A DNA stretch of 64,000 nt, from NCBI GenBank assembly GCA_016234655.1, contig JACRAU010000022.1, forward strand, positions 1 to 64,000, given 5' to 3'. The stretch is from Betaproteobacteria bacterium. Its GTDB lineage: Bacteria; Pseudomonadota; Gammaproteobacteria; Burkholderiales; Thiobacillaceae. The notes under the pieces are model-generated. The model worked only from the letters and a program-made list of their open reading frames with translations, was not told where the DNA came from and did no database searches. Shown here piece by piece: positions 32,943 to 41,701 of this stretch. The first letter of the stretch is position 1; every line of letters starts with the position of its first letter. Made by a program: the position numbers and the translations under genes.

Positions 32943-34742
32943 TCAGTGCGCGTCCGGCACCACGCCGACCTGCGGCATCTCCGCCAGCCCGGTCGCGCGC
33001 GCATGCTCCTGGAAACCGCGATTGCGCCAGAAGAACGCGCCGGGCATGGTGGTGGGGATCACCAGCACGTAAAACAGGGCACGGCCGATGGCCGAGGCCG
33101 GCAGCCAGACCAGGGCCAAGGCCCACCATCCCGGCAGGCCGAGCCAAGGCGTGCCCAGGGCGAGCAGCACGCCGGCGCCGAGCAGGAGGTTGCGCGCAAG
33201 ATAGGCCTCGCCGTATACCGTGATTTGCAAGTGATGCGCCGCCTGTGCCTCGCCGACCCCCGCCCTCAGGTCGCGGGCATGGCAGTAGAGACCGGCCGCC
33301 TCCAGTACCAGCCCCGCCACGGCCATTGCGGCCAGGCCGCGCAGCAGAACGGCATCGCCGGACAGACTGCCGAAAACCAAGGCCACGACGATGGCGCCCA
33401 AGCTCAGCACGCTGCCGAAAAAGCTGGCCAGCACCTGCCAGTGGTTCCAGAACGGCCGAGCCGGGATGCGGTAGATGCGGTGCATGAACCAGATCGCGGC
33501 CGGGCCGGCGACGCAGGCGGCACCGCCGAAGAGCAGCCCCGTGTTCTGCACCCAAGCGGCCGGCAGCCAGCCGAACAGGCCGGGCAGCACGGTGAACACG
33601 GTATAGGCGCCGAGCGCGTTGTAGAACACGGCAACGCCCGCCACCTCGCGCGAGACCGGCGAGTACCGGAGGTTGTTGAAGGCCCGGTAGAAGCGATGCG
33701 GCTTGCCTAAATGCAAGGTGGACAAGGCCAGCGCGAAGGTCTCGACGCCGAGCAGGGCGACCAGGAACAAGGCGTGCGCGACCGGATGACGCTCGGGCTG
33801 CAAGGCCTCGACCCCGAGCAGGCCGCCGAGGAACAGCGCAAGGAAGGCACCGACCACGGCCTGGGTCACCAGGGTGAAGATCACCAGCGGGTCTTCGCGC
33901 GAGCGCAGTTTGGCCAGGTTCCAGTGCCTGGCCTTTTCCGCCTTGCTCAGCTCCGAGCGATAGCTGCCGTCGTCTTGCTTGACGTACTTGATCGGCATCA
34001 CGTCGGTGCGCCCCATCTCGCTCGGCAGGCTGCGCGTCTGCTGGAAGCGGACGTTGGGCTGGGTGATCTCCGGCGTCGGGAAACCGGGAATGCGGGTCTC
34101 CAACTGCTCGCGATTTTCCGGCGTGGTCTCGATGATGCCGAAGTCCAGGGCGCCGGCCAGGCAGGCCGAGGCGCAGGCGGGCTTCAAACCGACTTCCAGC
34201 CGATCGACGCACATATTGCATTTGCTGACCTGGCCCTTGACCGGGTCGAGCTGCGGCGCGTTGTAGGGGCAGACCCAGGTGCAATAGCCGCAACCGAAAC
34301 AGATGTCCGGGTCTTGCAGCACCGCGCCATATTCGGCGAACTTGGTATAGGCCCGGGTCGGGCAGCCCTTGAGGCAAACCGGGTTGTCGCAATGGTTGCA
34401 GGCCATCGAGATATTCACCCGGCGAAAGTCGGGATAAGTGCCGCCCTCGACATAGCCGACCGAACGGAAGGCCAGATGCGGCGGCATATCGTTCTTCTCC
34501 GAGCAGGCCGACTCGCAGGCATGGCAGGCGATGCAGTTGTCGGCATTGAAGTAGAAACCGTGCTGCTTGTAGCGGTTGGGATTGCCGCCGACGCCGGCAT
34601 CGCCGTTGATGTTCAGACTCGCACCGCGCAGGGCGTGGCCCTCGGGCACGGTCTCGATCGACCGGCCGTAACGATTCGCCTCGGGATGCGGCACATCCGG
34701 GATGCGGGTGTAACGCGGTTCGTCGCTGCGCACGGGGAACAT
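32943..34742 (-). CDS. Fused [4Fe-4S] ferredoxin / DmsC-like membrane anchor (quinol oxidase module for nitrate reductase)
   Basis: The 599-residue protein joins a DmsB-like domain to a DmsC-like anchor. Residues about 60-200 hold four cysteine clusters: CIACHACESAC, CNHCDNPVCLKGCP, CFGCGYCTWVCP and CNMC with a later CASAC. Residues about 300-590 contain eight or nine transmembrane helices and the anchor signature HLGKPHRFYRAFNNL. It should take electrons from quinol and pass them to the molybdenum subunit encoded 11 bp upstream. The reductase has no export signal, so the iron-sulfur domain must face the cytoplasm. This replaces the ferredoxin or NADH partner of better known assimilatory nitrate reductases. 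Confidence 0.85.
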   Translation of the reverse strand: MFPVRSDEPRYTRIPDVPHPEANRYGRSIETVPEGHALRGASLNINGDAGVGGNPNRYKQHGFYFNADNCIACHACESACSEKNDMPPHLAFRSVGYVEGGTYPDFRRVNISMACNHCDNPVCLKGCPTRAYTKFAEYGAVLQDPDICFGCGYCTWVCPYNAPQLDPVKGQVSKCNMCVDRLEVGLKPACASACLAGALDFGIIETTPENREQLETRIPGFPTPEITQPNVRFQQTRSLPSEMGRTDVMPIKYVKQDDGSYRSELSKAEKARHWNLAKLRSREDPLVIFTLVTQAVVGAFLALFLGGLLGVEALQPERHPVAHALFLVALLGVETFALALSTLHLGKPHRFYRAFNNLRYSPVSREVAGVAVFYNALGAYTVFTVLPGLFGWLPAAWVQNTGLLFGGAACVAGPAAIWFMHRIYRIPARPFWNHWQVLASFFGSVLSLGAIVVALVFGSLSGDAVLLRGLAAMAVAGLVLEAAGLYCHARDLRAGVGEAQAAHHLQITVYGEAYLARNLLLGAGVLLALGTPWLGLPGWWALALVWLPASAIGRALFYVLVIPTTMPGAFFWRNRGFQEHARATGLAEMPQVGVVPDAH

Positions 34743-34753
34743 GGCCTCTCTCC

Positions 34754-36937
34754 TCAAAACGCGCGCGCGTCGTGATTGCGCCGCGCCGCCGCCGATTGCT
34801 CTTCGATCCGTTCCACCCGGCAGGCCGACTGCTTGTAGGCCGGCTGGCGCGAATGCGGGTCGAGCAGGCCCAGGGTCAGGCGATTGACGCAATCGTGGAA
34901 ATGGAAGGGGATGAACACCATGTTCGGCGGCACCCGCTGGGTGAACTGGGCCATGACCACGGCATCGCCCCGGCGCGAGGTCACCCGCACATACTCGCCG
35001 TGCCGGATGCCCAGCCGGGCGCCGGCGTCGGGGTTGATTTCCATATAGGGCGTGGGCGAGAACTTGTTCAGGTTGCCGATCTTGCCGGTGCGCGTGCGGG
35101 TATGGAAATGCTCGACCACGCGCCCGGTATTGAGCCAGAACGGGAACTCGCCGTCCGGCCGCTCGTTGTTGTCGACGAAGGGCAAGGGAATCAGTTTGGC
35201 CCGGCCGTCCTCGTGGTTGAATACGCCGTCGACATACAGGCGCGGCGAGCCGTCGGGCGCGGTCTCGGCGTTGCATGGCCACTGGATGCCGCGATTCTGT
35301 TCGATTTTGTCGTAGCTCATGCCCGAGTAGTCGAGGAAACGCCCCTTAGACAGCTCGCGCAACTCGTCGAACACGCCCTCGGCCTTCTCCGGCCACTTCA
35401 TGTTCTTGGCTTGCTCGAAGCGCTTGGCCAGTTGCGTGAATATCCACAGGTCGGGCTTGGATTCGGCGTAAGGCGTCTGGGCATTGCGGGTGAGATTGAC
35501 CCGGCGCTCGGTATTGGTGAAGCAGCCTTCCTTCTCCGCCCAGATCGCGGCCGGCAGGTAGACGTCGGCGTACTGCGTGGTCTCCACATCCTGATAGGCA
35601 TCCTGCACCACCAGGAAGTCGAGCTTCTCCAGAATCTTGCGGATGCGCGAGGTATTGGCCATCGAGGTCATCGGGTTGGTCGCGACGATCCACAAGCCCT
35701 TGATCTGGCCGGTCTCGATGGCCGGGAAGATATCGGTCTGGAACAGGCCGCGCTTCTTGGGCAGGAACTCGGGGTCGATGTTCCAGTACTTGGCGATCTC
35801 CTCGCGGTCCTTCTCTTTCTCCAACGCCCGATAGCCCGGCAGGCCGGACGCGGAGGACCACTCGCGGGTGCCCATGGCGTTGCTCTGGCCGGTGATGGAC
35901 AGCGAGGTGCCGCCAGGCTTGCCGATGTTGCCGGTGATCAGGTTCAGGTTGTTGATGCCGACCACGCCGTCGGAGCCGTGGGTGCTCTGGTTGATGCCCA
36001 TGGTCCAGATGCTCATCGCCGCGCCGGCCTTGGCGTAGGTGCGGGCGACGTTGCGGATGGTGTCGGCGTCGATGCCGCAGATCGGCGCGGCGGTGTCCGG
36101 GTCGTATTGCTCGACCAGGGCGCGGAACGTCTCGAAGTCGCTGCAATGGGCGTCGATGTAGGCCTGGTCGTGCAGACCTTCTTTCAGGATGACATGGGCC
36201 ATCGCATTGAGCAGCACCACGTCGGTACCCGGCTGGATCGCCAGGTGCACATCGGCCATCTGGGCGAACATGGTGACGCGCGGGTCGACCACGATGACCG
36301 GGAACTTGCGTTGTTCCAACGCGGTCTTCAAGCGCCAATAGATCACCGGGTGTTGTTCCGGCAGGTTGGAGCCGAAGGCCATCAGGCATTCGGTGTGCGA
36401 AAAATCGTCGTAGCAGCCGGGCGGGCCGTCGCTGCCGAAGCTGCGTTTGTAGCCGGACACCGCCGAGGACATGCACAAGGTGGTGTTGCCGTCGTAGTTG
36501 TTGGTGCCGATCACGCCGCGCGCCAGCTTGCCCAAGGTGTAGAACTCCTCGGTCATGATCTGGCCGGTGGACACGATGGCAAAGGCATCGCGGCCGTACG
36601 TCGACTGGATGCGCTTGATCTCGCCCGATACCTTATCCAAGGCCTCGTCCCAGCTAACGGCATGCCAGGGCAGAAAACGCTTGGCACGAACCATGGGGTG
36701 GCTGCCGCGACCGGACGACTTGAACAGCTCGTGCTCGAAGATGCCCTTCAAGCACAACTTGCCCTGGTTGACGTGGGCGCCGCCGATGCCGCGGGAACTC
36801 ACCGCCACGCCGTCCTCGTTCACGCCCACTTCGATGGAACAACCGGTCGAGCAGTAGCCGCAAGTGGTGTACTTCCACTCGACCACGCCTTTATCGGCGA
36901 TCTTGATCGGATTTTTTTTCGCGCGCCCAAACAGCAT
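34754..36937 (-). CDS. nasA: Assimilatory nitrate reductase, molybdenum catalytic subunit
   Basis: The 727-residue enzyme of the DMSO-reductase family reduces nitrate to nitrite in the cytoplasm. The N-terminal [4Fe-4S] motif is CGYCSTGC with a later KLCLKG. The molybdenum-ligand cysteine lies in NTTLCMSSAVSGYKRSFG, typical of NarB/NasA types. Cofactor segments include IWTMGINQSTHG, NLNLITGNIGKPG and NTGRVVEHFHTRTRTG. There is no Tat signal, which confirms an assimilatory role. It follows nirD by 13 bp. Confidence 0.93.
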   Translation of the reverse strand: MLFGRAKKNPIKIADKGVVEWKYTTCGYCSTGCSIEVGVNEDGVAVSSRGIGGAHVNQGKLCLKGIFEHELFKSSGRGSHPMVRAKRFLPWHAVSWDEALDKVSGEIKRIQSTYGRDAFAIVSTGQIMTEEFYTLGKLARGVIGTNNYDGNTTLCMSSAVSGYKRSFGSDGPPGCYDDFSHTECLMAFGSNLPEQHPVIYWRLKTALEQRKFPVIVVDPRVTMFAQMADVHLAIQPGTDVVLLNAMAHVILKEGLHDQAYIDAHCSDFETFRALVEQYDPDTAAPICGIDADTIRNVARTYAKAGAAMSIWTMGINQSTHGSDGVVGINNLNLITGNIGKPGGTSLSITGQSNAMGTREWSSASGLPGYRALEKEKDREEIAKYWNIDPEFLPKKRGLFQTDIFPAIETGQIKGLWIVATNPMTSMANTSRIRKILEKLDFLVVQDAYQDVETTQYADVYLPAAIWAEKEGCFTNTERRVNLTRNAQTPYAESKPDLWIFTQLAKRFEQAKNMKWPEKAEGVFDELRELSKGRFLDYSGMSYDKIEQNRGIQWPCNAETAPDGSPRLYVDGVFNHEDGRAKLIPLPFVDNNERPDGEFPFWLNTGRVVEHFHTRTRTGKIGNLNKFSPTPYMEINPDAGARLGIRHGEYVRVTSRRGDAVVMAQFTQRVPPNMVFIPFHFHDCVNRLTLGLLDPHSRQPAYKQSACRVERIEEQSAAARRNHDARAF

Positions 36938-36950
36938 GATGGCCCCTTAA

Positions 36951-37301
36951 TCAGGCATGTTCCACGCAGGAATTTGCATTTGCCGCGGCGCTGGACAGGC
37001 GCAGATAGACACGGCCATCCTCGACCTTGGTCTCATAGGTACGCACACAGCCTTGGTCCGGCTGCACCGCCTCGCCGGTCGCGAGATCGATGCGCCAGTT
37101 GTGCATCGGGCAAGTCACCAGATTGCCGTGCACGATGCCTTGCGACAGCGGACCGCCGCGATGCGGGCAGCGATCCTTGACCGCCAACACCGCATCCTGG
37201 GAGGTTCTGAACACGGCGATCTTGACGGTATCGAACTGCACCACGCGCGCGCTCAGGCGGGGAAGTTCTTCCATTTTTGCGACTTCAATCCAATCGGACA
37301 T
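36951..37301 (-). CDS. nirD: Nitrite reductase small subunit
   Basis: The 116-residue Rieske-fold protein pairs with NirB. Unlike many NirD proteins it keeps all four cluster ligands (CPHRGGPLSQG and CPMHNWRIDLATG), so it probably binds a [2Fe-2S] cluster. Length is normal. It lies 139 bp downstream of nirB behind a repeat-rich spacer and 13 bp before nasA. Confidence 0.93.
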   Translation of the reverse strand: MSDWIEVAKMEELPRLSARVVQFDTVKIAVFRTSQDAVLAVKDRCPHRGGPLSQGIVHGNLVTCPMHNWRIDLATGEAVQPDQGCVRTYETKVEDGRVYLRLSSAAANANSCVEHA

Positions 37302-37326
37302 GGCTCTATTCCTTCATCTGTTTAAG

Positions 37327-37427
37327 CCCCTCTCCCGCAAGCGGGAGAGGGGTTGGGGAGAGGGGATTCTTCTGCGGCGGGCGCGCCACCCTCTCCCCCG
37401 ACCCCTCCCCCGCTTGCGGGGGAGGGG
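37327..37427. repeat. Pair of C/G-rich palindromic repeats between nirB and nirD
   Basis: Two hairpins share one design. The first (37327-37352) has the arm CCCCTCTCCCGC around an AA loop; the second (37402-37427) has the arm CCCCTCCCCCGC around TT. The linking stretches are also complementary (GGGGTTGGGGAGAGGG and CCTCTCCCCCGACCCC), so the unit can fold as one large structure. The first is the same element as in the nrtA-nrtB spacer. Confidence 0.85.
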
Positions 37428-37440
37428 AGTCAACACTCGA

Positions 37441-39882
37441 TCACGCGCTAATCCTGATGGTTTGGAACTCGGTGGCGTCAACGCCCTCGGCACGTTCCTT
37501 CCACGGATCAATCTGGGCGAACCGTTGGCCATGCTTGAAGCGCTCATTCAGCTCGACCCGCCCCTTCTCGTCTTCCAAGATGCGCTGCTTGATGTAGTTG
37601 AGGCCGACCCGCTCGACCCAGGGCGCGGTGCGTTCCAGGTAATGCGCCTCTTCGCGGTAGAGTTGGGCGAAGGCGCCGCAGTACTCCATGACCTGCTCTT
37701 CGGTCTCGACCTTGCACAAGAGATCGGTCACCCGCACCTTGATGCCGCCGTTGCCGCCGACATGCAGCTCGTAACCGGAATCGACGCAGACCACGCCGAA
37801 GTCCTTGATCGTCGCCTCGGCGCAGTTGCGCGGGCAGCCGGAGACGGCGAGCTTGTATTTGTGCGGCATCCAGGAGCCCCAGGTGAGCTGTTCCAATTTC
37901 ACGCCCAGACCGGTCGAGTCCTGGGTGCCGAAACGGCACCACTGGGAGCCGACACAGGTCTTCACCGTGCGCAGGGCCTTGCCGTAGGCGTGGCCCGAGA
38001 CGAAGCCGGCGGCCGACAGGTCCTTCCACATCAAGGGCAGGTCTTCCTTCTTCACGCCGAACAAGTCGATACGCTGGCCGCCGGTAACCTTGACCTCGGG
38101 CACCCGATATTTTTCGGCCACGTCGGCGATCGCGCGCAGCTCCTTGGGATTGGTCAGGCCGCCCCACATGCGCGGCACCACCGAGAAGCTGCCGTCCTTC
38201 TGGATGTTGCCGTGGGCGCGCTCGTTGATGAAGCGCGAATGCTTGTCGTCCTGGTACTCGCCGGGCCAGCGCGCGAGCAGGTAATAGTTCAGCGCGGGGC
38301 GGCAACTGGCGCAGCCGTCCGGGGTCTTCCATTCCAGGAAGTCGAACACCGCGCGCATGGACTTGAGCCCTTTGTCCTTGATCGCGGCGATCACCTCGTC
38401 GTGGCTGTGCTCGGTGCACTTGCACAGCGGCTTCTTGGAGGGCGCCACGGAATAATCGCCGACGGTGTGGGCCAGCAGCGCCTCGACCAGGCCGGTGCAG
38501 GAACCGCAGGAACTGGAGGCCTTGGTGTGGGCACGCACGTCGTCCAGGGTGAACAGCTTCTTGTCGACGATGGCCTTGACGATATCGCCCTTGCATACGC
38601 CGTTGCAGCCGCAGATCTCGGCCGTATCCGGCAGGGCGGCGACATGGTCGGCCGGGCCGTGGCCGGAATCGCCCAGGTGATGCTGGCCGAACAGGATAGT
38701 CTTGCGGAACTGCGAAATGTCGGTGCCCTCGCGCAAAAGGTCGAAATACCAGGCGCCGTTGATGGTGTCGCCATAGAGGCAGGCGCCGACCAGCTTGTTG
38801 TCCTTGATCACCACCTTCTTGTAGTCGCCGCTGCCCGGGTCGGAGAAGACCAAGGACTCGGTGCCCTCGTCACCGGTGAAGTCGCCGGCCGAGAACAGGT
38901 CGATGCCGGTGACCTTGAGCTTGGTCGAGGTGACCGAACCCTGATAACGGCTGATGCCATATTCGGCAAGGTGGTTGGCCGCGACCTTGGCCTGCTCGAA
39001 CAAGGGTGCGACCAGACCGTAGGCGACGCCGCGATGGTTGACGCACTCGCCCACGGCATAGACGCGCGGATCGAAGGTCTGCATGGTGTCGTTGACCACG
39101 ATGCCCCGATGGCAGTGGATGCCGGCGCTCTCGGCCAGCTCGGTGTTGGGCCGGATACCGACCGCCATCACCACCAGATCGGCCGGGATGCTCTCGCCAT
39201 CCTTGAAGTTGACCGCGCAAACCCTCCCTGACTCGCCGCGCACCAACTCCGCCGTCTGCTTTTGCAGCAGAAACTTGAGGCCCTTGTCCTCCAAACTCTT
39301 TTGCAACAAACGCGCGGCCGGTTCGTCCAACTGACGCTCCATCAGCCATGGGGCGATATGCACCACGCTGACCTCCATACCGCGCTGCTTGAGGCCGTTG
39401 GCTGCCTCCAAGCCGAGCAGACCGCCGCCGATCACCACCGCGTGCTTGTATTGGGCGGAGGCCGAGATCATCGCCTCGACGTCGGCGATGTCGCGGAAGG
39501 AGATCACGCCCGGCAGATCGGCGCCCGGCACCGGCAGCATGAAGGGATTGGAACCGGTGGCCAGCAGCAGCCGGTCATATTCGGCGCGGCTGCCATCCTC
39601 GGCCTCGACCACGCGGTTCTTGCGGTCGATCTTGTCGATCTTCTTGCCTAGGTGCAGGTGGATGCCGTTCTCGGCATACCAATCCATGCTGTTGAGCACG
39701 ATGTCTTGCACCGTCTGCTCGCCGGCCAAGACCGGCGATAACAGGATGCGATTGTAATTGGGATGCAGCTCGGCGCCGAAGACGGTGATGTCATATAGCC
39801 CCGGCGCGATCTTGAGCAGCTCTTCGATGGTGCGCATGCCCGCCATGCCGTTGCCCACCATCACCAATTTCATCTTCTGCAT
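37441..39882 (-). CDS. nirB: NAD(P)H-dependent nitrite reductase large subunit
   Basis: The 813-residue protein reduces nitrite to ammonium. In order it has an FAD/NAD(P)H domain (VMVGNGMAGMRTIEELL, AVVIGGGLLGLEAANGL), a BFD-like [2Fe-2S] segment (CGCNGVCKGDIVKAI, SSCGSCTGLVEALL) and a sirohaem/[4Fe-4S] domain with CVGSQWC and SGCPRNCAEA. Length is typical. AGAGGA lies 8 nt before ATG 39882. It is the first gene of the assimilation operon, behind a sigma-54 promoter and an antitermination leader matching that of nrtA. Confidence 0.96.
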   Translation of the reverse strand: MQKMKLVMVGNGMAGMRTIEELLKIAPGLYDITVFGAELHPNYNRILLSPVLAGEQTVQDIVLNSMDWYAENGIHLHLGKKIDKIDRKNRVVEAEDGSRAEYDRLLLATGSNPFMLPVPGADLPGVISFRDIADVEAMISASAQYKHAVVIGGGLLGLEAANGLKQRGMEVSVVHIAPWLMERQLDEPAARLLQKSLEDKGLKFLLQKQTAELVRGESGRVCAVNFKDGESIPADLVVMAVGIRPNTELAESAGIHCHRGIVVNDTMQTFDPRVYAVGECVNHRGVAYGLVAPLFEQAKVAANHLAEYGISRYQGSVTSTKLKVTGIDLFSAGDFTGDEGTESLVFSDPGSGDYKKVVIKDNKLVGACLYGDTINGAWYFDLLREGTDISQFRKTILFGQHHLGDSGHGPADHVAALPDTAEICGCNGVCKGDIVKAIVDKKLFTLDDVRAHTKASSSCGSCTGLVEALLAHTVGDYSVAPSKKPLCKCTEHSHDEVIAAIKDKGLKSMRAVFDFLEWKTPDGCASCRPALNYYLLARWPGEYQDDKHSRFINERAHGNIQKDGSFSVVPRMWGGLTNPKELRAIADVAEKYRVPEVKVTGGQRIDLFGVKKEDLPLMWKDLSAAGFVSGHAYGKALRTVKTCVGSQWCRFGTQDSTGLGVKLEQLTWGSWMPHKYKLAVSGCPRNCAEATIKDFGVVCVDSGYELHVGGNGGIKVRVTDLLCKVETEEQVMEYCGAFAQLYREEAHYLERTAPWVERVGLNYIKQRILEDEKGRVELNERFKHGQRFAQIDPWKERAEGVDATEFQTIRISA

Positions 39883-39908
39883 TTGCCATTCCTCTCGTCG
39901 GGCGACCC

Positions 39909-39954
39909 AAAAAAAAAGACGCCCCTCCCCTCACGGGGAAGGACGCCTTTGTCC
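39909..39954 (-). promoter_or_regulatory. NasT-type antitermination leader of nirB (ANTAR hexaloop plus terminator)
   Basis: GGACAAAGGCGTCC on the minus strand (39954-39941) is identical to the hexaloop hairpin before nrtA. Its AAAGGCGTCC arm can instead pair with GGGGCGTCTTT to make a terminator with a nine-U tail (39917-39909); TTCCCC-GTGA-GGGGAG forms the inner stem. A candidate partner hairpin lies 19 nt upstream (39993-39974, loop AACCGT), though it lacks the G at loop position 4. Confidence 0.78.
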
Positions 39955-40009
39955 TGATCGCCTAATTTCGCCAGCCCGGCACGGTTACCGAGCGGCACGA
40001 GCAGCATTT

Positions 40010-40025
40010 AGCAATGGCCGTGCCA
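40010..40025 (-). promoter_or_regulatory. Sigma-54 promoter of nirB
   Basis: The minus strand reads TGGCACGGCCATTGCT, a full match to TGGCACG-N4-TTGCT with GG-N10-GC. Transcription should start near 40000, leaving a leader of about 115 nt. Confidence 0.9.
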
Positions 40026-40088
40026 CCTATAGGAACGCCCGTCCAGAGCGGCTTTACAGAGAAACGGCCCAAACCTGTGGCACGAGCG

Positions 40089-40105
40089 GGCACCGTTTTG
40101 GCGCA
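40089..40105. promoter_or_regulatory. NtrC-like dyad upstream of nirB
   Basis: GGCACCGTTTTGGCGCA fits TGCAC-N7-GTGCA at 8 of 10 dyad positions and is centred about 97 bp upstream of the predicted start of transcription, close to the spacing seen at nrtA. Confidence 0.5.
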
Positions 40106-40150
40106 GCGCGCACAATTCGCGAGCGAAGGGGAAGGCAGGCGCCGGAAAGC

Positions 40151-40179
40151 AGAAAGGCCGGGCATGGCCCGGCCTTTCT
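40151..40179 (-). terminator. Intrinsic terminator of the CBS-domain gene
   Basis: The stem AGAAAGGCCGGGC/GCCCGGCCTTTCT has an ATG loop and lies 16 bp after the stop codon. The T-tract is short, so it may be leaky. Confidence 0.7.
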
Positions 40180-40195
40180 TGGGGAAGGGTCAAAC

Positions 40196-40648
40196 TCAGG
40201 CCATGCTGGTGACCGCCTGCTTGAACAAGGCCTTGTGCACATCGCCCAGGCTAAGCATGCCGACCAGCTTGCCGTCGTCGGCGACGGGGATGCGGCGGAA
40301 GCGATTCTTGACCATGACCGAGGCCGCCTTGAGGATGGGCATGTCGGACGTGACCGCGATGGCCTTGGCGGTCATCAAGTCGGAGACCTTGAGCGCCATG
40401 ACCGATTTGTAATTGGCCTCGGTGCCTTCGAAGTCCACGTGCAGGCTGATGTTCATGGTGTCTTCCAGGCTGGGAAAGAGGCGGTGCAACACGTCCTTTT
40501 CGGCGATGAAGCCAAGCAGATTGTTGTCGGCATCCACCACCGGCATGCCGCTGATCCGGTACAGGCACATATCGGCGACCACCGAGGCCATGCTGGTTTC
40601 CGGGGTCACCGTCTTCAGGTTACGGCACATGATTTCTTTGGTATTCAT
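40196..40648 (-). CDS. Two-CBS-domain protein
   Basis: The 150-residue protein consists of a CBS pair: residues about 1-60 (VTPETSMASVVADMCLYRISGMPVVDADNNLLGFI) and about 90-145 (ILKAASVMVKNRFRRIPVADDGKLVGMLSLGDV). Such pairs bind adenine nucleotides and sense energy state. It lies 163 bp downstream of prk, separated by a terminator. GAGGAGA lies 6 nt before ATG 40648. Its partner is unknown. Confidence 0.88.
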   Translation of the reverse strand: MNTKEIMCRNLKTVTPETSMASVVADMCLYRISGMPVVDADNNLLGFIAEKDVLHRLFPSLEDTMNISLHVDFEGTEANYKSVMALKVSDLMTAKAIAVTSDMPILKAASVMVKNRFRRIPVADDGKLVGMLSLGDVHKALFKQAVTSMA

Positions 40649-40763
40649 ACGGGTCTCCTCTGTCGGGCGGTCACAGCTTCGCCCATCGGGGATTTTTTTG
40701 GCAATCAAACGTTTTGACCGTCCTATAAGCGCCGATTATTTCGCGCGCGGCCAGGCCGAAAAC

Positions 40764-40791
40764 AAAAAGGCCGGGCATGGCCCGGCCTTTT
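40764..40791 (-). terminator. Intrinsic terminator of prk
   Basis: AAAAGGCCGGGC-ATG-GCCCGGCCTTTT is followed by a T-rich tract on the minus strand, 20 bp after the prk stop. Its stem is nearly the same as that after the CBS-domain gene. Confidence 0.88.
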
Positions 40792-40810
40792 CCGAGAGCA
40801 CGGACAGGAC

Positions 40811-41701
40811 TTAGGCCTTTTTGCTCTTCTCAACCATCTCCTCGATCATCGGGCCGAGGATGACTTCCATCGCGAAGCCCATCTTGCCGCCGGGCACCAC
40901 CAGGGTGTTCGGGCGGGACATGAAAGAGTCGTGGATCATGTTGAGCAGGAAGGGGAAATCCACGCCCTTCGGGTCGGCGAAACGGACCACCACCATGCTC
41001 TCGTCCGGCGTCGGGATGTCGCGCGCGATGAAGGGGTTGGAGGTGTCCACCGTCGGCACGCGCTGGAAGTTCACGTGGGTGCGGGAGAACTGCGGGGTGA
41101 TGTAGTTCACGTAATCGGGCATCCGGCGCAGGATGGTGTCGACGATCACCTCGGCGGAATAGCCGCGCTCTGCCGCGTCGCGATGGATCTTCTGGATCCA
41201 CTCCAGGTTGACCACGGGCACCACGCCCACGGCCAGGTCGACGTGCTTGGCCATGTCGACCTTGTCGGTCACCACCAGGCCGTGCAGGCCTTCGTAGAAC
41301 AGCAGGTCGGTCGGCGCGGGCAGGTCTTCCCAGGGGGTGAACTCGCCGGCCTTGAGCTTGGTGCCCAGGCGCTTGTTCAGCTCGGCGGCCTCTTCGTCGC
41401 TATGGATGTAATAACGTTTCTTGCCCTTGCCGTTCTTGCCGTAGCTCTTGAACAGGCCTTCCAAGGCGGCGAAATCGTTGGCCTCGGGGCCGAAATGGGA
41501 GAAGTGCTTGTTGCCGGCGGCCTCGGCCTTCTTCATGGCCTCCTTGAACTCGACCCGGCCCAGGCTGTGGAAGCTGTCGCCCTCGACCACGGCGGCGGTC
41601 AGGTGCTCGCGCCGGAAGATGTGCTCGAAGGCGCGCTTGACGGTAGTGGTGCCGGCACCGGAAGAACCGGTCACGACCACGACGGGGTGCTTCTTGGACA
41701 T
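40811..41701 (-). CDS. prk: Phosphoribulokinase
   Basis: The 296-residue enzyme makes ribulose 1,5-bisphosphate from ribulose 5-phosphate and ATP for the Calvin cycle. It has the P-loop TGSSGAGTTTVKRAF, the substrate segment VEGDSFHSLGRVEFKEAM and the Walker B-like DLLFYEGLHGLVV. It is of the short proteobacterial class. Its presence marks the organism as a likely autotroph, but no RuBisCO gene lies in this window. It is divergent from leuS. Confidence 0.95.
   Translation of the reverse strand: MSKKHPVVVVTGSSGAGTTTVKRAFEHIFRREHLTAAVVEGDSFHSLGRVEFKEAMKKAEAAGNKHFSHFGPEANDFAALEGLFKSYGKNGKGKKRYYIHSDEEAAELNKRLGTKLKAGEFTPWEDLPAPTDLLFYEGLHGLVVTDKVDMAKHVDLAVGVVPVVNLEWIQKIHRDAAERGYSAEVIVDTILRRMPDYVNYITPQFSRTHVNFQRVPTVDTSNPFIARDIPTPDESMVVVRFADPKGVDFPFLLNMIHDSFMSRPNTLVVPGGKMGFAMEVILGPMIEEMVEKSKKA

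Noticed and set aside
34772-37180. 802-residue plus-strand open frame opposite nasA and nirD
   Set aside because: It is the complement of two genes with clear catalytic motifs and shows no domain of its own.
37090-39231. 713-residue plus-strand open frame opposite nirB
   Set aside because: Shadow of nirB with biased composition and no recognisable motif.
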